NCBI GenBank assembly: GCA_964522015.1 | Contig: CAZFST010000012.1 | Coordinates: forward strand, 1-64,000 | Direction: 5' to 3' | Origin: QQWI01 sp964522015 | Lineage (GTDB): Bacteria; Bacillota; Clostridia; Peptostreptococcales; Acidaminobacteraceae | DNA: 64,000 nucleotides | Shown here: piece by piece, positions 8,172 through 17,899 of the stretch | Layout: each line of letters opens with the position of its first letter | Numbering within the stretch: position 1 is the stretch's first letter | Position numbers and translations under genes: made by a program | The notes under the pieces: generated by a model | Told to the model about the DNA's origin: nothing | The model's input: only the letters and a program-made list of their open reading frames with translations | The model's database searches: none

Positions 8172-10358
8172 ATGACTAATATTTTAAGATATCTTGAGAC
8201 ATTTCAAAAGTCAGCACAACAGCAATTCAAATTAGCCTCTATGATTTTTATAGTATCCCTAAGCCTTTTTCTAATAATCAACGGTCTTATATTGCATGCA
8301 ACCACACTAGTCATATTGACTTTTTTAGGTATCGCTATTGCTGCGATGATTATTTTTTTCTTCACAGTATCCTACCTAAACATCATCTTAAATGGCTTCT
8401 TGCTGTTGTTGATTAGACTAAGCCTTCAGTTTTTTGACATACAGTTATTTCATGATTTAGACGTGCTCATCATGATTATAATGGTGACACTTCTCCTTCT
8501 TTACCTAGAAAAAAGAAGCTTCGATTTCAAAAAAATCTTGGAGACTCAGATCTTTGAGGCGCAAAGGGTTAATACAGATTTGGTGTCAATTTACGAAGAG
8601 TTAGAAGCCAATGACGAAGAACTCAGAGCACAATACGATGAAATCCTTGAAAATCGCAATTTTCTTCAAAGAGTTCAAAAGCGTAATAACTTATTGTTTG
8701 AAGCGAGTAATGAAGTTATCTGGGAGTTAGATCTGAAAACAGGAAAAAGGCATTTCAGCAATGCAACTTATGTAGATATCCTCCACCTAGACTTGATACA
8801 AAGCATACATTTTGAAGAATGGGCCTATGATTTACACCCAAATGATCAATCCTTATTTGTAGCCGCAATGGAAAGGGTTAGAGATGGACTGAGCCAATCA
8901 GAAGTCTTTGAAATTCGTGTCAATGATTTGGCAGGGGGATGGAAATGGCTTAAGAGCAAGGTTGTATCCTTAGTAGATGAAGAAAATCATGTGACTCTCA
9001 TGGCCGGTTCCTATTCAGATATTGATACAAAAAAGAAAGATGATGAGATGATTAGTAATCTCGCTTATCATGATCCTTTAACAGGCCTATTAAATCGTAT
9101 TAGCCTTCTGAAAACCATACAAAACCATCTGGATCAACCTATTCATAAGATTTGCGAAGGGGTTCTATTTTACTTGGATATAGATGGCTTTAAAATGGTA
9201 AACAATACCTACGGACATGATATCGGTGATTTGTTGATTGTGCAAATTGCTTCCAGAATTAAAGAACAACGTCCAACAGATGATATTGCACGATTTGGTG
9301 GGGCTGATTTTATCCTGTTGACCTCAGATCAATTGATTTGCTCAGAGGCACTGGTTTTGGCTGATCAACTGCAGAGAGAGCTTAGTAAGCCGTTTTTTAT
9401 CGGCGAAAAAGAAATTTTTCTTACTGTTAGTATTGGCATAAGCGTTTTCTCTGATGAGGCCAAGCAGGCGGAGACGGTTTTAAGACAGGCCGATATTGCC
9501 CTTAGAAGAGCAAAAGAGCTCGGAAAAAAACGTTGCATCTTATTTGAGCGCCATATGTCAGATGCTGTTTCTGAGAAGTTACTGATGATTAATGAACTGC
9601 GCAATGCTGTACACCATAATGAAATCTATTTATGCTTCCAGCCTCAAATAAATCTAGAAACAGGGTCTATTTATGGGTTCGAAGCCTTATGTCGATGGGA
9701 AAATAGGGTTTATGGCAATGTGCCTCCTCTTAAATTTATTCCCTTGGCTGAAGAAACTGGGATCATTGTTCCCCTTGGTGCATGGATATTTGAATCAGCC
9801 TGCCAGTTCTTAAAGCAAGCCGAGCATCTTCAAGAGGGTCTGTTGATTTCCATTAACATTGCCAGCCAACAATTATTGCATCCTGGTTTTAACCAGGCCA
9901 TTGAAGATATTGCAGCACAATCTAATATTTCTCCTAGTAATATTTGCATCGAAATTACTGAGTCTTCTTTGATTGAATCAATGGCAGTGGCTTCTCATAA
10001 TCTTGACAAGTTTAAGCAAGTGGGCTTCAAAATAGCTCTGGATGATTTTGGAACTGGTTTTTCATCTCTCAACTATTTAAATCAGCTGCCCATTGATATA
10101 CTGAAAATTGACAAGAGTTTTACGGATCGAATCACATACGAATCCAAGGAGTATAGCTTAATTAAGTCGAATATGCAGATTTCAGCAGACTTGAATTTAA
10201 GCCTAATTATAGAAGGTATTGAAGATGAGGCTCAAATAGACATTCTTAAAAGTATTAGTAATCCAATTATCCAGGGCTATTATTACGGCAAGCCCATGGA
10301 GGCACAAGAGGCCTTACGTTGGATTGAAAATAGGAATGTTGAACCCTCTATGTTATAA
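8172..10358 (+). CDS. Membrane PAS-GGDEF-EAL cyclic-di-GMP protein with degenerate GGDEF
   Basis: 728 residues. About five to six membrane helices occupy residues 20-115, then a coiled coil (near 120-170), a PAS domain (about 175-295), a GGDEF domain (about 300-460) and an EAL domain (about 470-720). The cyclase signature is FGGADFILL instead of GG(D/E)EF, so diguanylate cyclase activity is doubtful and the domain may bind GTP as a regulator. The EAL domain keeps EALCRW, the Mg-site ITESSLIE, ALDDFGTGFSSLNYLNQLPI, DILKIDKSF and IIEGIED, so c-di-GMP phosphodiesterase activity is expected. GGGGG precedes the ATG. The next gene, rnhA, starts 28 bases downstream with its own ribosome site. Confidence 0.9.
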   Translation: MTNILRYLETFQKSAQQQFKLASMIFIVSLSLFLIINGLILHATTLVILTFLGIAIAAMIIFFFTVSYLNIILNGFLLLLIRLSLQFFDIQLFHDLDVLIMIIMVTLLLLYLEKRSFDFKKILETQIFEAQRVNTDLVSIYEELEANDEELRAQYDEILENRNFLQRVQKRNNLLFEASNEVIWELDLKTGKRHFSNATYVDILHLDLIQSIHFEEWAYDLHPNDQSLFVAAMERVRDGLSQSEVFEIRVNDLAGGWKWLKSKVVSLVDEENHVTLMAGSYSDIDTKKKDDEMISNLAYHDPLTGLLNRISLLKTIQNHLDQPIHKICEGVLFYLDIDGFKMVNNTYGHDIGDLLIVQIASRIKEQRPTDDIARFGGADFILLTSDQLICSEALVLADQLQRELSKPFFIGEKEIFLTVSIGISVFSDEAKQAETVLRQADIALRRAKELGKKRCILFERHMSDAVSEKLLMINELRNAVHHNEIYLCFQPQINLETGSIYGFEALCRWENRVYGNVPPLKFIPLAEETGIIVPLGAWIFESACQFLKQAEHLQEGLLISINIASQQLLHPGFNQAIEDIAAQSNISPSNICIEITESSLIESMAVASHNLDKFKQVGFKIALDDFGTGFSSLNYLNQLPIDILKIDKSFTDRITYESKEYSLIKSNMQISADLNLSLIIEGIEDEAQIDILKSISNPIIQGYYYGKPMEAQEALRWIENRNVEPSML

Positions 10359-10386
10359 TAGAAGCAATTAACAGGAGGAAAAGTAC

Positions 10387-10935
10387 ATGATACATCTTTA
10401 CTGCGACGGCGGTTGCTCAGGTAACCAATCCGCCACTAACATTGGTGGCTGGGGAACGGTTTTAGTCTATAAAGACCATATTAAAGAGCTTAAAGGTGGC
10501 AAGAAAAACACCACCAATAATCAAATGGAACTGACAGCACTGATTGAAGGCTTAAGGGCGATTACCAATACAGCCCTCCCTGTCAGTGTCTACTCAGATA
10601 GCGCCTATATTATCAACTGTTTCCATCAAAAGTGGTATGTCAACTGGCAAAAAAACGGATGGAAAAACAGCAAAAAAGAGCCCGTAGAAAACCGCGAGCT
10701 CTGGGAATCACTGATAGAATTAGTGGGTAGACACCCCCTGGTTCATTTTTACAAAGTAAAAGGTCACGTTGACATTGACGATTTACCTACCATCAAAAAA
10801 TGGCACACAAAATTTGAAGCCGACTATGGCCTTTCAATGCCTCTAGATGTTTATAAACTTGGCATCGTCTACAACAACCGGGCAGATGCCCTAGCCAACC
10901 TCGCAATGGATGAAATCAGGAGCGAAGATAAATAA
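10387..10935 (+). CDS. rnhA: Ribonuclease HI with an insertion in the C-terminal catalytic loop
   Basis: 182 residues. The RNase H fold is shown by YCDGGCSGN with catalytic D7, NNQMELTALIEGL with E48, SDSAYII with D71 and NNRADALA with D167. Between the VKGH loop (residues 124-127) and the last Asp there are about 35 extra residues compared with E. coli RNase HI. It removes RNA from RNA:DNA hybrids. AGGAGG precedes the ATG. The end overlaps the spurious longer frame of the next gene, whose true start is at 10955. Confidence 0.92.
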   Translation: MIHLYCDGGCSGNQSATNIGGWGTVLVYKDHIKELKGGKKNTTNNQMELTALIEGLRAITNTALPVSVYSDSAYIINCFHQKWYVNWQKNGWKNSKKEPVENRELWESLIELVGRHPLVHFYKVKGHVDIDDLPTIKKWHTKFEADYGLSMPLDVYKLGIVYNNRADALANLAMDEIRSEDK

Positions 10936-10954
10936 ACCAATCAAGGAGTTCACT

Positions 10955-11989
10955 ATGAATATTGTGGTTTTAGATGCCTATACGCTTAACCCTGGCGACC
11001 TCAGTTGGGAACCTCTAAGAGCCCTTGGCCCCGTCACCACCTATGAACGAACAGCCCCAGAATTAATCAACCAGCGCCTGGCTAATGCCCAACTGGTCTT
11101 CACCAATAAAACACAACTGACAAAAGAAACCCTTGAGGCAAACCCACAGATCCGATTTATTGGGGTGTTAGCCACGGGTTATAATGTGGTGGATGTGCCT
11201 GCGGCCAAGGCTTTAGGTATAACGATTTGCAATGTTCCTGCTTATGGTACAGATGCCGTGGCGCAATATGTTTTTGCGCTTTTGCTGGGCATATGCCACA
11301 GGGTCGAATCTCATCATCAAACCGTGATTGATGGGGTTTGGCAAAAGAGTCTTGATTTTTGCTACTGGCAATCAGGGCTGGTGGAGCTGGCTGGAAAAAC
11401 CTTGGGCCTAGTGGGCTTTGGTCGGATAGCCCAGCGAACAGCCCAAATCGCACAGGCCTTTGGCATGAACGTTGTGGCCTACCATCACCGTGCTATCCCT
11501 GGTACACTGGTTACTGCAGTTGACCAAGTGAACTTTGTATCCGTCATCGAGATGGTGACCCTGGACGCTCTCTATGAAACCTCCGATGTGATTTCGCTTC
11601 ACGTGCCATTGGTTCTAGAAAATCCTGATTCACTAACTCCAACACTGGATGCAAAACCCGAAGCTCCTGGTGCAACCAAGCACATGATCGATGCCACCGC
11701 CATTGCCAAAATGAAAGACGGCGTCATTATCATCAACACCGCCCGGGGCCTACTGATACACGAATCCGCACTGGCGTCGGCTCTTGTCACCGGAAAAGTC
11801 CGAGCCGCCGCAGTGGATGTGGTTTCCCAGGAGCCTATCCTTGAAACCAATCCCCTCCTATCGGCGCCCAATATCATCATTACCCCGCACATTGCATGGG
11901 CACCAATAGAAGCGCGCCAGCGCCTACTGAACACCGCTGTGGAAAACTTAAGGGCATACCTAAGCGGCAAACCCATCAACACCATTTAA
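10955..11989 (+). CDS. D-isomer 2-hydroxyacid dehydrogenase
   Basis: 344 residues from the ATG at 10955 (AAGGAG 7 bases upstream; the longer frame from 10910 overlaps rnhA and has no ribosome site). Rossmann motif LVGFGRIAQRTAQIAQAFG near residue 152, substrate Arg in IINTARG near 261, and the catalytic His in ITPHIAW near 308. It belongs to the glycerate/hydroxypyruvate/lactate family acting with NAD(P)H on 2-oxoacids; the exact substrate cannot be read. The loop TAVDQVNFVSVIEMVTLDAL and a segment near 210-230 are longer than in the E. coli enzyme. Confidence 0.9.
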   Translation: MNIVVLDAYTLNPGDLSWEPLRALGPVTTYERTAPELINQRLANAQLVFTNKTQLTKETLEANPQIRFIGVLATGYNVVDVPAAKALGITICNVPAYGTDAVAQYVFALLLGICHRVESHHQTVIDGVWQKSLDFCYWQSGLVELAGKTLGLVGFGRIAQRTAQIAQAFGMNVVAYHHRAIPGTLVTAVDQVNFVSVIEMVTLDALYETSDVISLHVPLVLENPDSLTPTLDAKPEAPGATKHMIDATAIAKMKDGVIIINTARGLLIHESALASALVTGKVRAAAVDVVSQEPILETNPLLSAPNIIITPHIAWAPIEARQRLLNTAVENLRAYLSGKPINTI

Positions 11990-11990
11990 C

Positions 11991-12443
11991 TCATTCGTTC
12001 ATTTTTCTCTTGTAAACTTCTAGGTACTGCCCATATTGATTGCCAACCATAGTTGCATAAACATACCAAAGCAAGCAAACAGCCACGGGAACAAATAGAT
12101 ACATCACAGTATAGACTGCCCACCGCTCCAAATCACCAAGAGGATTGATTGCTGATTTTGAAAAGACAAAGAGGGAGATACCGTAAACCACACCACTGAA
12201 AGTCCCAATTCGAAGCAAGGTTGAAGCTTTTTCAAAAATCACATTGGTAAAACAGACCAGCACACCCAAAGTCGCAATGGCAATATATCCAATCAATTGA
12301 CCAATCCCATGGGCAGGCAGATCAGGACCCGAATCATAACCCCGTTTGACCCATGCTAGAAACATCACAAGACCTAGAAGTGCGAATCCAAAAACAAGGG
12401 TATTCAAAATCTCTTTAACTTTCATTCCCATCTTATCACCCAT
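11991..12443 (-). CDS. DUF3021 family membrane protein
   Basis: 150 residues with four predicted membrane helices (near 13-30, 45-65, 75-95, 110-130) and a charged C-terminus. It starts 4 bases after the stop of a LytTR-domain gene, the regular partner of DUF3021 proteins in Firmicutes. In such pairs the membrane protein is thought to antagonise or modulate the DNA-binding partner. GAGGTAAGG precedes the ATG within the end of the upstream gene. Confidence 0.8.
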   Translation of the reverse strand: MGDKMGMKVKEILNTLVFGFALLGLVMFLAWVKRGYDSGPDLPAHGIGQLIGYIAIATLGVLVCFTNVIFEKASTLLRIGTFSGVVYGISLFVFSKSAINPLGDLERWAVYTVMYLFVPVAVCLLWYVYATMVGNQYGQYLEVYKRKMNE

Positions 12444-12446
12444 ACC

Positions 12447-12890
12447 TTACCTCATTCCTATCTTTAGTCTAAACTCTGGCACTTGCCTGCGGGACATCTC
12501 AACCCTTTCCCCATTTTCCATTGTCAGTAGTAAATTGCGATTAAGCTGGGGGACAACCTTAGCAACATGCTCAAGGTTCACCAGGGTCTGCTTACTAGCC
12601 CTAAAAAGATACTGCTCTCCATAGATTTCTTCTAGTTCGTAAAGCCTAAGGGCACACTCAATCACCGTATCTCTTAAATAAAGAAACGTCTTTTTATCAA
12701 TGCTCTCGGCATAGTAAATACTCTGAGGATGAACACTAATGGTTTGACCCTCCAATTGACCTAAAATCGTTTGGGCAAAATTTTCAGCAAACCTTTGAAC
12801 TTTAATCACATTATTATCAATCCTGAAACACTTGATATGTAATTCACCTGGTGGCACTAATTCATCTTTATTAAGCGTAACTTTCATCAT
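12447..12890 (-). CDS. LytTR-domain DNA-binding regulator without receiver domain
   Basis: 147 residues. The C-terminal about 100 residues form a LytTR domain (SIYYAESIDKKTFLYLRDT, FRASKQTLVNLEHVAKVVPQ, VEMSRRQVPEFR). There is no receiver domain, as in the LytTR/DUF3021 cassettes of Firmicutes, which are auto-regulated. AGGAGG precedes the ATG. The operator pair found at the agr island does not occur just upstream, so it is probably unrelated to AgrA. Confidence 0.85.
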   Translation of the reverse strand: MMKVTLNKDELVPPGELHIKCFRIDNNVIKVQRFAENFAQTILGQLEGQTISVHPQSIYYAESIDKKTFLYLRDTVIECALRLYELEEIYGEQYLFRASKQTLVNLEHVAKVVPQLNRNLLLTMENGERVEMSRRQVPEFRLKIGMR

Positions 12891-13086
12891 AACCTCCTAG
12901 TGACATCAGCATAACCCAATATTGTCCAACAAACAAGTCTGTTGCTACCAAGCGGTACTAGAATCAATACTAAGTGGTCCAAGTATCCCTACCAGTGACC
13001 TATTTATGCTATACTATTGATAGTTTGTGGACTAGCATGGTTCCCATCTCATCCAGTAAAATTTCAAAATCAAAAGGACGGCATTA

Positions 13087-14091
13087 ATGGAATCCCTTCA
13101 ACCAAAATTCAACTCCCTTATAAACCTTGCATCCACACGGTTTCGCGGCCTAATCTATGTGGCCCTTGTGGCAACCGCCGCCACCCTCATCAGTCTAAAA
13201 CTTCAGCCTTGGCTACAACTAGAATCCTTGACAGTCGCCATTGTACTGGGCATGGTCCTCTCCAACACCTTTAAAACACCAAAAGCACTGGCCCCAGGCA
13301 TCGACTACGCCCTAAAAACCCTCCTGATTTACGGCATCGTCCTCCTGGGCTTCAAACTGAATTTTAAAGCCATTTCCCAGTTAGGCCTCCCCCTTTTACT
13401 GGGCATCATCTCCTATATGCTCTTTGTCTTTTTAATGGTGTTTATCTTGAATAAGTGGTTCAAGGTCTCCACAAAATTGATGACTCTCATAGGCGTGGGA
13501 TCAAGCATCTGCGGTGCCGCAGCTGTGGTTGCCCTGGCGCCAACCATCGATGCAACCGAGGAAGACACGGTTCTAGCCGTTTCAATTGTCAGCTTTTTAG
13601 GCGCCATCGGCGTGATCATTTATGCTATCGTTGCCAATTCCGTCCCCATCAGCGATATCAGTTATGGCATATGGGCAGGTCTAACACTCCATGGCATTGC
13701 CCATTCTTTAGCAGGTGCCTTTGCAAGAGGAGCGGTTTCTGGTGAAATTGGCACCTTTGTTAAAATGACCCGTGTACTGATGCTGGTCCCCGTATCACTG
13801 GCCCTTTCCATGATTTTTCACCAAAAAGGTGGCCTTAAAAAGCGAGCCCATGTACCAGCTTATCTTTGGGGCTTTATCCTTGCAGGCCTCATCCATGCCA
13901 CAGGCCTTGTGCCACCACTGGTGACAAACTTGGCCCAACAAACTAGCCAATATTTCATTCTTTTTTCCATGACCGCCATGGGCCTTACAGTTAACTTCAA
14001 AGATATTGCAGGCCGAGGCCTTAAATCCGTCGCCCTTGGAATCACCCTATTTACCATCACAGCCACAGTAGCCTTCTTTGTCCTGATATAA
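13087..14091 (+). CDS. YeiH/UPF0324-type membrane transporter (putative sulfate exporter family)
   Basis: 334 residues with about ten membrane helices. The family signature is clear: GSSICGAAAVVALAPTIDA near residue 139, then FLGAIGVI, and GIWAGLTLHGIAHSLAGAFA near 192. Members (COG2855) have been annotated as sulfate, sulfite or sulfonate-related exporters on limited evidence. AAAGGACGG precedes the ATG. A -10-like TATACT lies near 13010. No neighbour helps to name the substrate. Confidence 0.85.
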   Translation: MESLQPKFNSLINLASTRFRGLIYVALVATAATLISLKLQPWLQLESLTVAIVLGMVLSNTFKTPKALAPGIDYALKTLLIYGIVLLGFKLNFKAISQLGLPLLLGIISYMLFVFLMVFILNKWFKVSTKLMTLIGVGSSICGAAAVVALAPTIDATEEDTVLAVSIVSFLGAIGVIIYAIVANSVPISDISYGIWAGLTLHGIAHSLAGAFARGAVSGEIGTFVKMTRVLMLVPVSLALSMIFHQKGGLKKRAHVPAYLWGFILAGLIHATGLVPPLVTNLAQQTSQYFILFSMTAMGLTVNFKDIAGRGLKSVALGITLFTITATVAFFVLI

Positions 14092-14217
14092 CCTTCTATG
14101 CACCGATATAACCAACACTCGACCAACCCATAAAAATTTGCTATACTGTTCCTATCTGTTACTGTCCACTATCTTTTAAGAGTGGCCATAGCCAAACTCC
14201 AATTCAAGAGGTGCTCA

Positions 14218-14640
14218 ATGCGTCAACAATTACTTGAAAATGCCGTTGAACTCGTTCAAAATCGTCAGTACCAGCAAGCAGTAGAAGAGCTTAAAGCCAT
14301 CCTAGAAGAAGATGCTCAAGATGACGTTCACTACCAGGCCATGAAAACTTATGGCGATGTACTGGGCCCCTTGGCTTTTAAAGACTATATCGGCGCCGTG
14401 GATGTTTACCAATCAGTGATTAACCAAACAGAAAATGATGAACTCTATGCCCAGTGCCAACTGGCGATTCTCAATGCTTATTTGAACCTGAGCATGGAAA
14501 TGATGGACGCCTACGAAGGTATGCGGGATATGATTGAAAATGAGGATGATATCACCCTTGATTATCTCCGATTAATGGATGAAAAACGGGTTGATTTCTT
14601 GACTAGCCGTGCCGAAAGCATCTACAAAAAAAGACTCTAA
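14218..14640 (+). CDS. Small helical TPR-like protein
   Basis: 140 residues from the ATG at 14218, with AGAGGTG 4 bases upstream; the longer frame from 14182 lacks a ribosome site. Residues 1-90 look like two to three tetratricopeptide-type helical hairpins (ALENAVELVQNRQYQQ-like start, YIGAVDVYQSVINQTEND, YAQCQLAILNAYLNLS). No catalytic motif. Function unknown; a scaffold or adaptor role is possible. It is followed by a terminator hairpin at 14688. Confidence 0.7.
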   Translation: MRQQLLENAVELVQNRQYQQAVEELKAILEEDAQDDVHYQAMKTYGDVLGPLAFKDYIGAVDVYQSVINQTENDELYAQCQLAILNAYLNLSMEMMDAYEGMRDMIENEDDITLDYLRLMDEKRVDFLTSRAESIYKKRL

Positions 14641-14687
14641 AAAAAACTGGTCCGCTACCAACTCGCCAATCAAGCTCCTTAAACAAC

Positions 14688-14742
14688 AAAAACGCCCCCC
14701 AGAAAGTCGCACACGCGAAGCTCTTGGGAGCGTTTTTTTATT
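14688..14742 (+). terminator. Terminator after the TPR-like gene
   Basis: AAAACGCCCCCCAGA pairs imperfectly with TCTTGGGAGCGTTTT across a 20-base loop and is followed by seven T residues. It lies about 50 bases after the stop of the TPR-like gene. Confidence 0.7.
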
Positions 14743-14811
14743 TGCCTACATTTTTTTATCGCTGGGTGTCTTACTAACACCTAGTACTTTCACTAGTAAT
14801 CTAGTATTTTT

Positions 14812-16263
14812 CTAGTAGCCTAACACCTTCACCGTATCCACATAGGGATCTTCAGTGCCTTGTAGCAAGGACGGCTGCTTTTTAAGCACCTTGATGTGTT
14901 CAACAATCTCTTTACTTATCCGTTCTCCCGGCGTTACCACTGGAATACCTGGTGGATAGGTCATGATGGATTCACCACTGATTTCGCCAACGGCATCATC
15001 TAATGAGACCACATGTTTTTTAGCATAATAGGCGTCTCTTGGGGATACGATGATTTGGGGATTATGCAGAACCGCTGTTACCAATGTGATTGGTTCTGGT
15101 TTTTTCCGATTTATGGCGATGTCTTCTAGGGCGTCTACCAGAGTGGTTAAACTCTCCTCGGTATCACCTAGGCTGACAATGGCTAAAATATTGTACATAT
15201 CAGCCATTTCAATTTGAATATTATAGAATTCAAAAAGCATATCGTAAACTTCAAACCCAGTAAGACCAAGCTGTGCCACATTAACACCTAGTTTTGTGGT
15301 GTCAAAGTCGTAAACCCCTGGTTGATCAATTTGATCAGGGCCAAAGGCATAAAGTCCTTCAATGCTATTGATGCGGGCACGGGCATCGTCCGATAATTTG
15401 AGGATAGCCCCAATTCGCGCATTACCCTCGGTTGCCAGTTGTTGGCGGGCAATATCAAGGCTTGCCATCAAAAGATAAGAAGCTGATGTGGTTTGATTAA
15501 GGCTCAGTGTTGTGCGTACCTTTTGGTGGGTAATGCGTTCTTCGTTTAGGAGTAGAATTGAGCTTTGTGTTAAAGAACCCCCTGTTTTATGAAGGCTAAC
15601 TGCACTCATATCGGCGCCAAGCTTCATGGCTGAAGGTGGCACATCCGGATGAAAGTGAAAGTGGGCCCCGTGGGCTTCGTCCACGAGTACCAACATATTG
15701 TACTGATGGGCAAAGCGAATAATTTCTTTAAGGTCTGATGCAGCACCGTAATAGGTTGGATTAATGATAAAAACCGCAGCGGCATCTGGATTTTCCATAA
15801 TGGTTTCTTTGACGTCGTCAAGCTCAACACCCATTGCAATACCTAAGCGCTCGTCAATTTGAGGCTGAACGTAAATTGGGATTGCACCGGATAAAATCAA
15901 AGCAGAAATAGCAGATTTATGGCAATTACGTGGCAGAATAATTTTATCCCCTGGCTCGCAAACCGCCATGATCATAGCTTGTATACCAGCAGATGTCCCG
16001 TTGACCAAAAAGAAGGCGCTGTCTGCACCAAAAGCATCCGCTGCTAAATCTTCAGCTTCTTTAATCACACCGATTGGATTACTTAGGTTATCAAGGCAGG
16101 GCATAGAATTCACATCCAGAGCCATCATTCTTTCGCCGTAATAATCCGTCATGGGCTTTAGACCCTTACCGTGCTTATGGCCCGGTACGTCAAATGGCAC
16201 CACATTTCTTTGATCATAGACTTTGAGTGCCTCAAATAACGGCATCGCTTCTTGTTTGTTCAA
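14812..16263 (-). CDS. Orn/Lys/Arg decarboxylase, short SpeA-like type
   Basis: 483 residues from a TTG at 16263, preceded by AAGAGGTG with a 6-base gap; a GTG at 16272 would sit inside that ribosome site. PLP-dependent fold-type I decarboxylase: FLVNGTSAGIQAMIMA near 90, VDEAHGAHF near 198, PLP lysine in SLHKTGGSLTQSS near 227, MTYPPGIPVV near 435. The length matches the Bacillus SpeA arginine decarboxylase class instead of the 710-residue inducible enzymes; lysine, arginine or ornithine could be the substrate. It would feed polyamine synthesis or acid resistance, but no speE/speB neighbour is present. Confidence 0.88.
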   Translation of the reverse strand: MNKQEAMPLFEALKVYDQRNVVPFDVPGHKHGKGLKPMTDYYGERMMALDVNSMPCLDNLSNPIGVIKEAEDLAADAFGADSAFFLVNGTSAGIQAMIMAVCEPGDKIILPRNCHKSAISALILSGAIPIYVQPQIDERLGIAMGVELDDVKETIMENPDAAAVFIINPTYYGAASDLKEIIRFAHQYNMLVLVDEAHGAHFHFHPDVPPSAMKLGADMSAVSLHKTGGSLTQSSILLLNEERITHQKVRTTLSLNQTTSASYLLMASLDIARQQLATEGNARIGAILKLSDDARARINSIEGLYAFGPDQIDQPGVYDFDTTKLGVNVAQLGLTGFEVYDMLFEFYNIQIEMADMYNILAIVSLGDTEESLTTLVDALEDIAINRKKPEPITLVTAVLHNPQIIVSPRDAYYAKKHVVSLDDAVGEISGESIMTYPPGIPVVTPGERISKEIVEHIKVLKKQPSLLQGTEDPYVDTVKVLGY

Positions 16264-16395
16264 AAAGATCACCTCTTGCTTTCATATCATAGATTTTTAG
16301 TATCTTGCCTTTGTATATAGGGATCATTTTCCCTGATAAGCCGGCTGCATTTTTTTAGATACTAGACTCATTATAAATATTTATACACAGAATGC

Positions 16396-16447
16396 AATAA
16401 AAAATGCATGTGGCCGATAGAATATTTCTTTCGACCACATACATTTT
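16396..16447 (-). terminator. Terminator at the end of the agr/RiPP island
   Basis: On the minus strand AAAATGTATGTGGTCGA pairs with TCGGCCACATGCATTTT (two mismatches) and is followed by a T-rich run. It closes the minus-strand island after agrC and separates it from the decarboxylase gene. Confidence 0.8.
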
Positions 16448-16477
16448 GCATCAGTTTTGTTTTGCATGCTTTATATA

Positions 16478-17875
16478 TTAGCTAGCATGCTTATTTTTTT
16501 CATGTAAAACCATGTTTCTCATGGCGAATTTCGCATGAAAATGCTGATTTTCTTGCCACTGCTCAAACTCGCCGTCGTACTTTCCAATGACATAACGGAC
16601 ATTTTCTAGCCCAAAACCATGGTTTTTTGCATCTTCTTTACTGGTAAAACCGGTTCTTAACTGTTGATCCAGTTGTCCATTGTGCTCTCCATATTGCTGT
16701 CGAGGAAATGGAGTCACAAATGGATTGATGATATGACAGAGTAGAAAATCATCGGCCAGTGACATTTTTACACGAACACAAGGGTCAAGAAAAGGGATTT
16801 CTATATGTTCTTGATCCAAACAGGTTTTCATCTTCTCTGTGGCTTCCAGTGCGTTATCTAGTAGATTACCAAGCACGATACATAAATCAGTTGGATGTAT
16901 GGCCATTTCACTTGGCAGCTGAATGTTAAAATCCATCCTAATACCTTTGAGTTTTGCCATACGCTGTTTTGTATTAATCATGGATGCTACGGTTGGGTTT
17001 TTAATTTGAATAATCTCGTTGAAATTACTGGTATCTTCAACTAATTTTTCTGTATATTGATGAGCGCTTTGATAGTCGTCCATCATTAAAAAGCCGTGCA
17101 AACAGTTCAAGTGATTATTAAAATCGTGGCGCTGTGCTTTAAGTTCATCCGAAATAGCATTCATACGTTCAAAGTAGACACGAACCCGTAAGTGCTCTTG
17201 CTCTTTTAGAGACCATTCGTAGGCATCATTGGCATATCGAACAATATACATACTAGCCCGAATACAGACGTAAGAAATTGAGATTAATAGACCAAATGAT
17301 AAATAGGTCATGAGTTGATTGGTGTTTGAAAAGACAAAACACAAAACCACCACAGTCACTACAATATTCATCATTAATATAATCAGCAACTCCGACCAAG
17401 ACTTCATATTCATTCGATGGGGATACAATTTTACACGGCGCATCAGAGTCACTAGCAAAATGGAAAGTAATCTTGTGCTCACAACAGATATCATCAATAG
17501 GCTAGGATTGCTAACTATGATATCAATATTGACGCCTGTTGCTAAAACGACGCATCCTAAAATCAGCATTTCTGGTATCATCATTATAAAAATGATACTG
17601 AGCAAAAAGAAGAATGTCACTTTGTACCACTTGTCCCTAAATAACCACATCATAATCATCAACGACAAACCCAAATTAATGAGCATTCTAAAAGTACTAT
17701 CAGTTGGTATAGTTGAATCAACAAATCGCCCTACAAAAGCAATACCCAATAATGCGGCTATTTGTGACCATTTAGATGACTGATGACGTTTTAAAAACGA
17801 CATCATAAAATAGTAACTGGTTAACAATTCTACAAACCCAGAGGTTAGTAACAATACGTTCTTAAACATCACCAT
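16478..17875 (-). CDS. agrC: AgrC-type membrane sensor histidine kinase
   Basis: 465 residues. Six or so membrane helices fill residues 1-210, as in AgrC peptide receptors. The cytoplasmic part has the H-box ISDELKAQRHDFNNHLNCL near 250 with phospho-accepting His, the N-box LCIVLGNLLDNALEA near 335 and the G-box TSKEDAKNHGFGLENVR near 420 of the HPK10/GHKL class. AGGAG lies 9 bases before the ATG. It follows agrA by 24 bases, the reverse of the usual agrC-agrA order. Inferred role: sense the AgrD-derived peptide made by the agrD-agrB pair at 32.7-33.4 kb and phosphorylate AgrA. Confidence 0.88.
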   Translation of the reverse strand: MVMFKNVLLLTSGFVELLTSYYFMMSFLKRHQSSKWSQIAALLGIAFVGRFVDSTIPTDSTFRMLINLGLSLMIMMWLFRDKWYKVTFFFLLSIIFIMMIPEMLILGCVVLATGVNIDIIVSNPSLLMISVVSTRLLSILLVTLMRRVKLYPHRMNMKSWSELLIILMMNIVVTVVVLCFVFSNTNQLMTYLSFGLLISISYVCIRASMYIVRYANDAYEWSLKEQEHLRVRVYFERMNAISDELKAQRHDFNNHLNCLHGFLMMDDYQSAHQYTEKLVEDTSNFNEIIQIKNPTVASMINTKQRMAKLKGIRMDFNIQLPSEMAIHPTDLCIVLGNLLDNALEATEKMKTCLDQEHIEIPFLDPCVRVKMSLADDFLLCHIINPFVTPFPRQQYGEHNGQLDQQLRTGFTSKEDAKNHGFGLENVRYVIGKYDGEFEQWQENQHFHAKFAMRNMVLHEKNKHAS

Positions 17876-17899
17876 ATGTAGACTCCTTTGATTGTTTTT

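Noticed and set aside
11157..11985. Minus-strand frames within the hydroxyacid dehydrogenase gene
   Set aside because: They lie wholly opposite a gene with clear motifs and have no ribosome sites or recognisable domains.
12891..13086. AgrA-type operator before the LytTR/DUF3021 pair
   Set aside because: No 21-bp direct repeat like those at the agr island was found there.
17319..17783. 154-codon plus-strand frame
   Set aside because: Antisense to the membrane helices of AgrC; the Ile/Thr/Asn-rich composition is what complementing hydrophobic codons gives.
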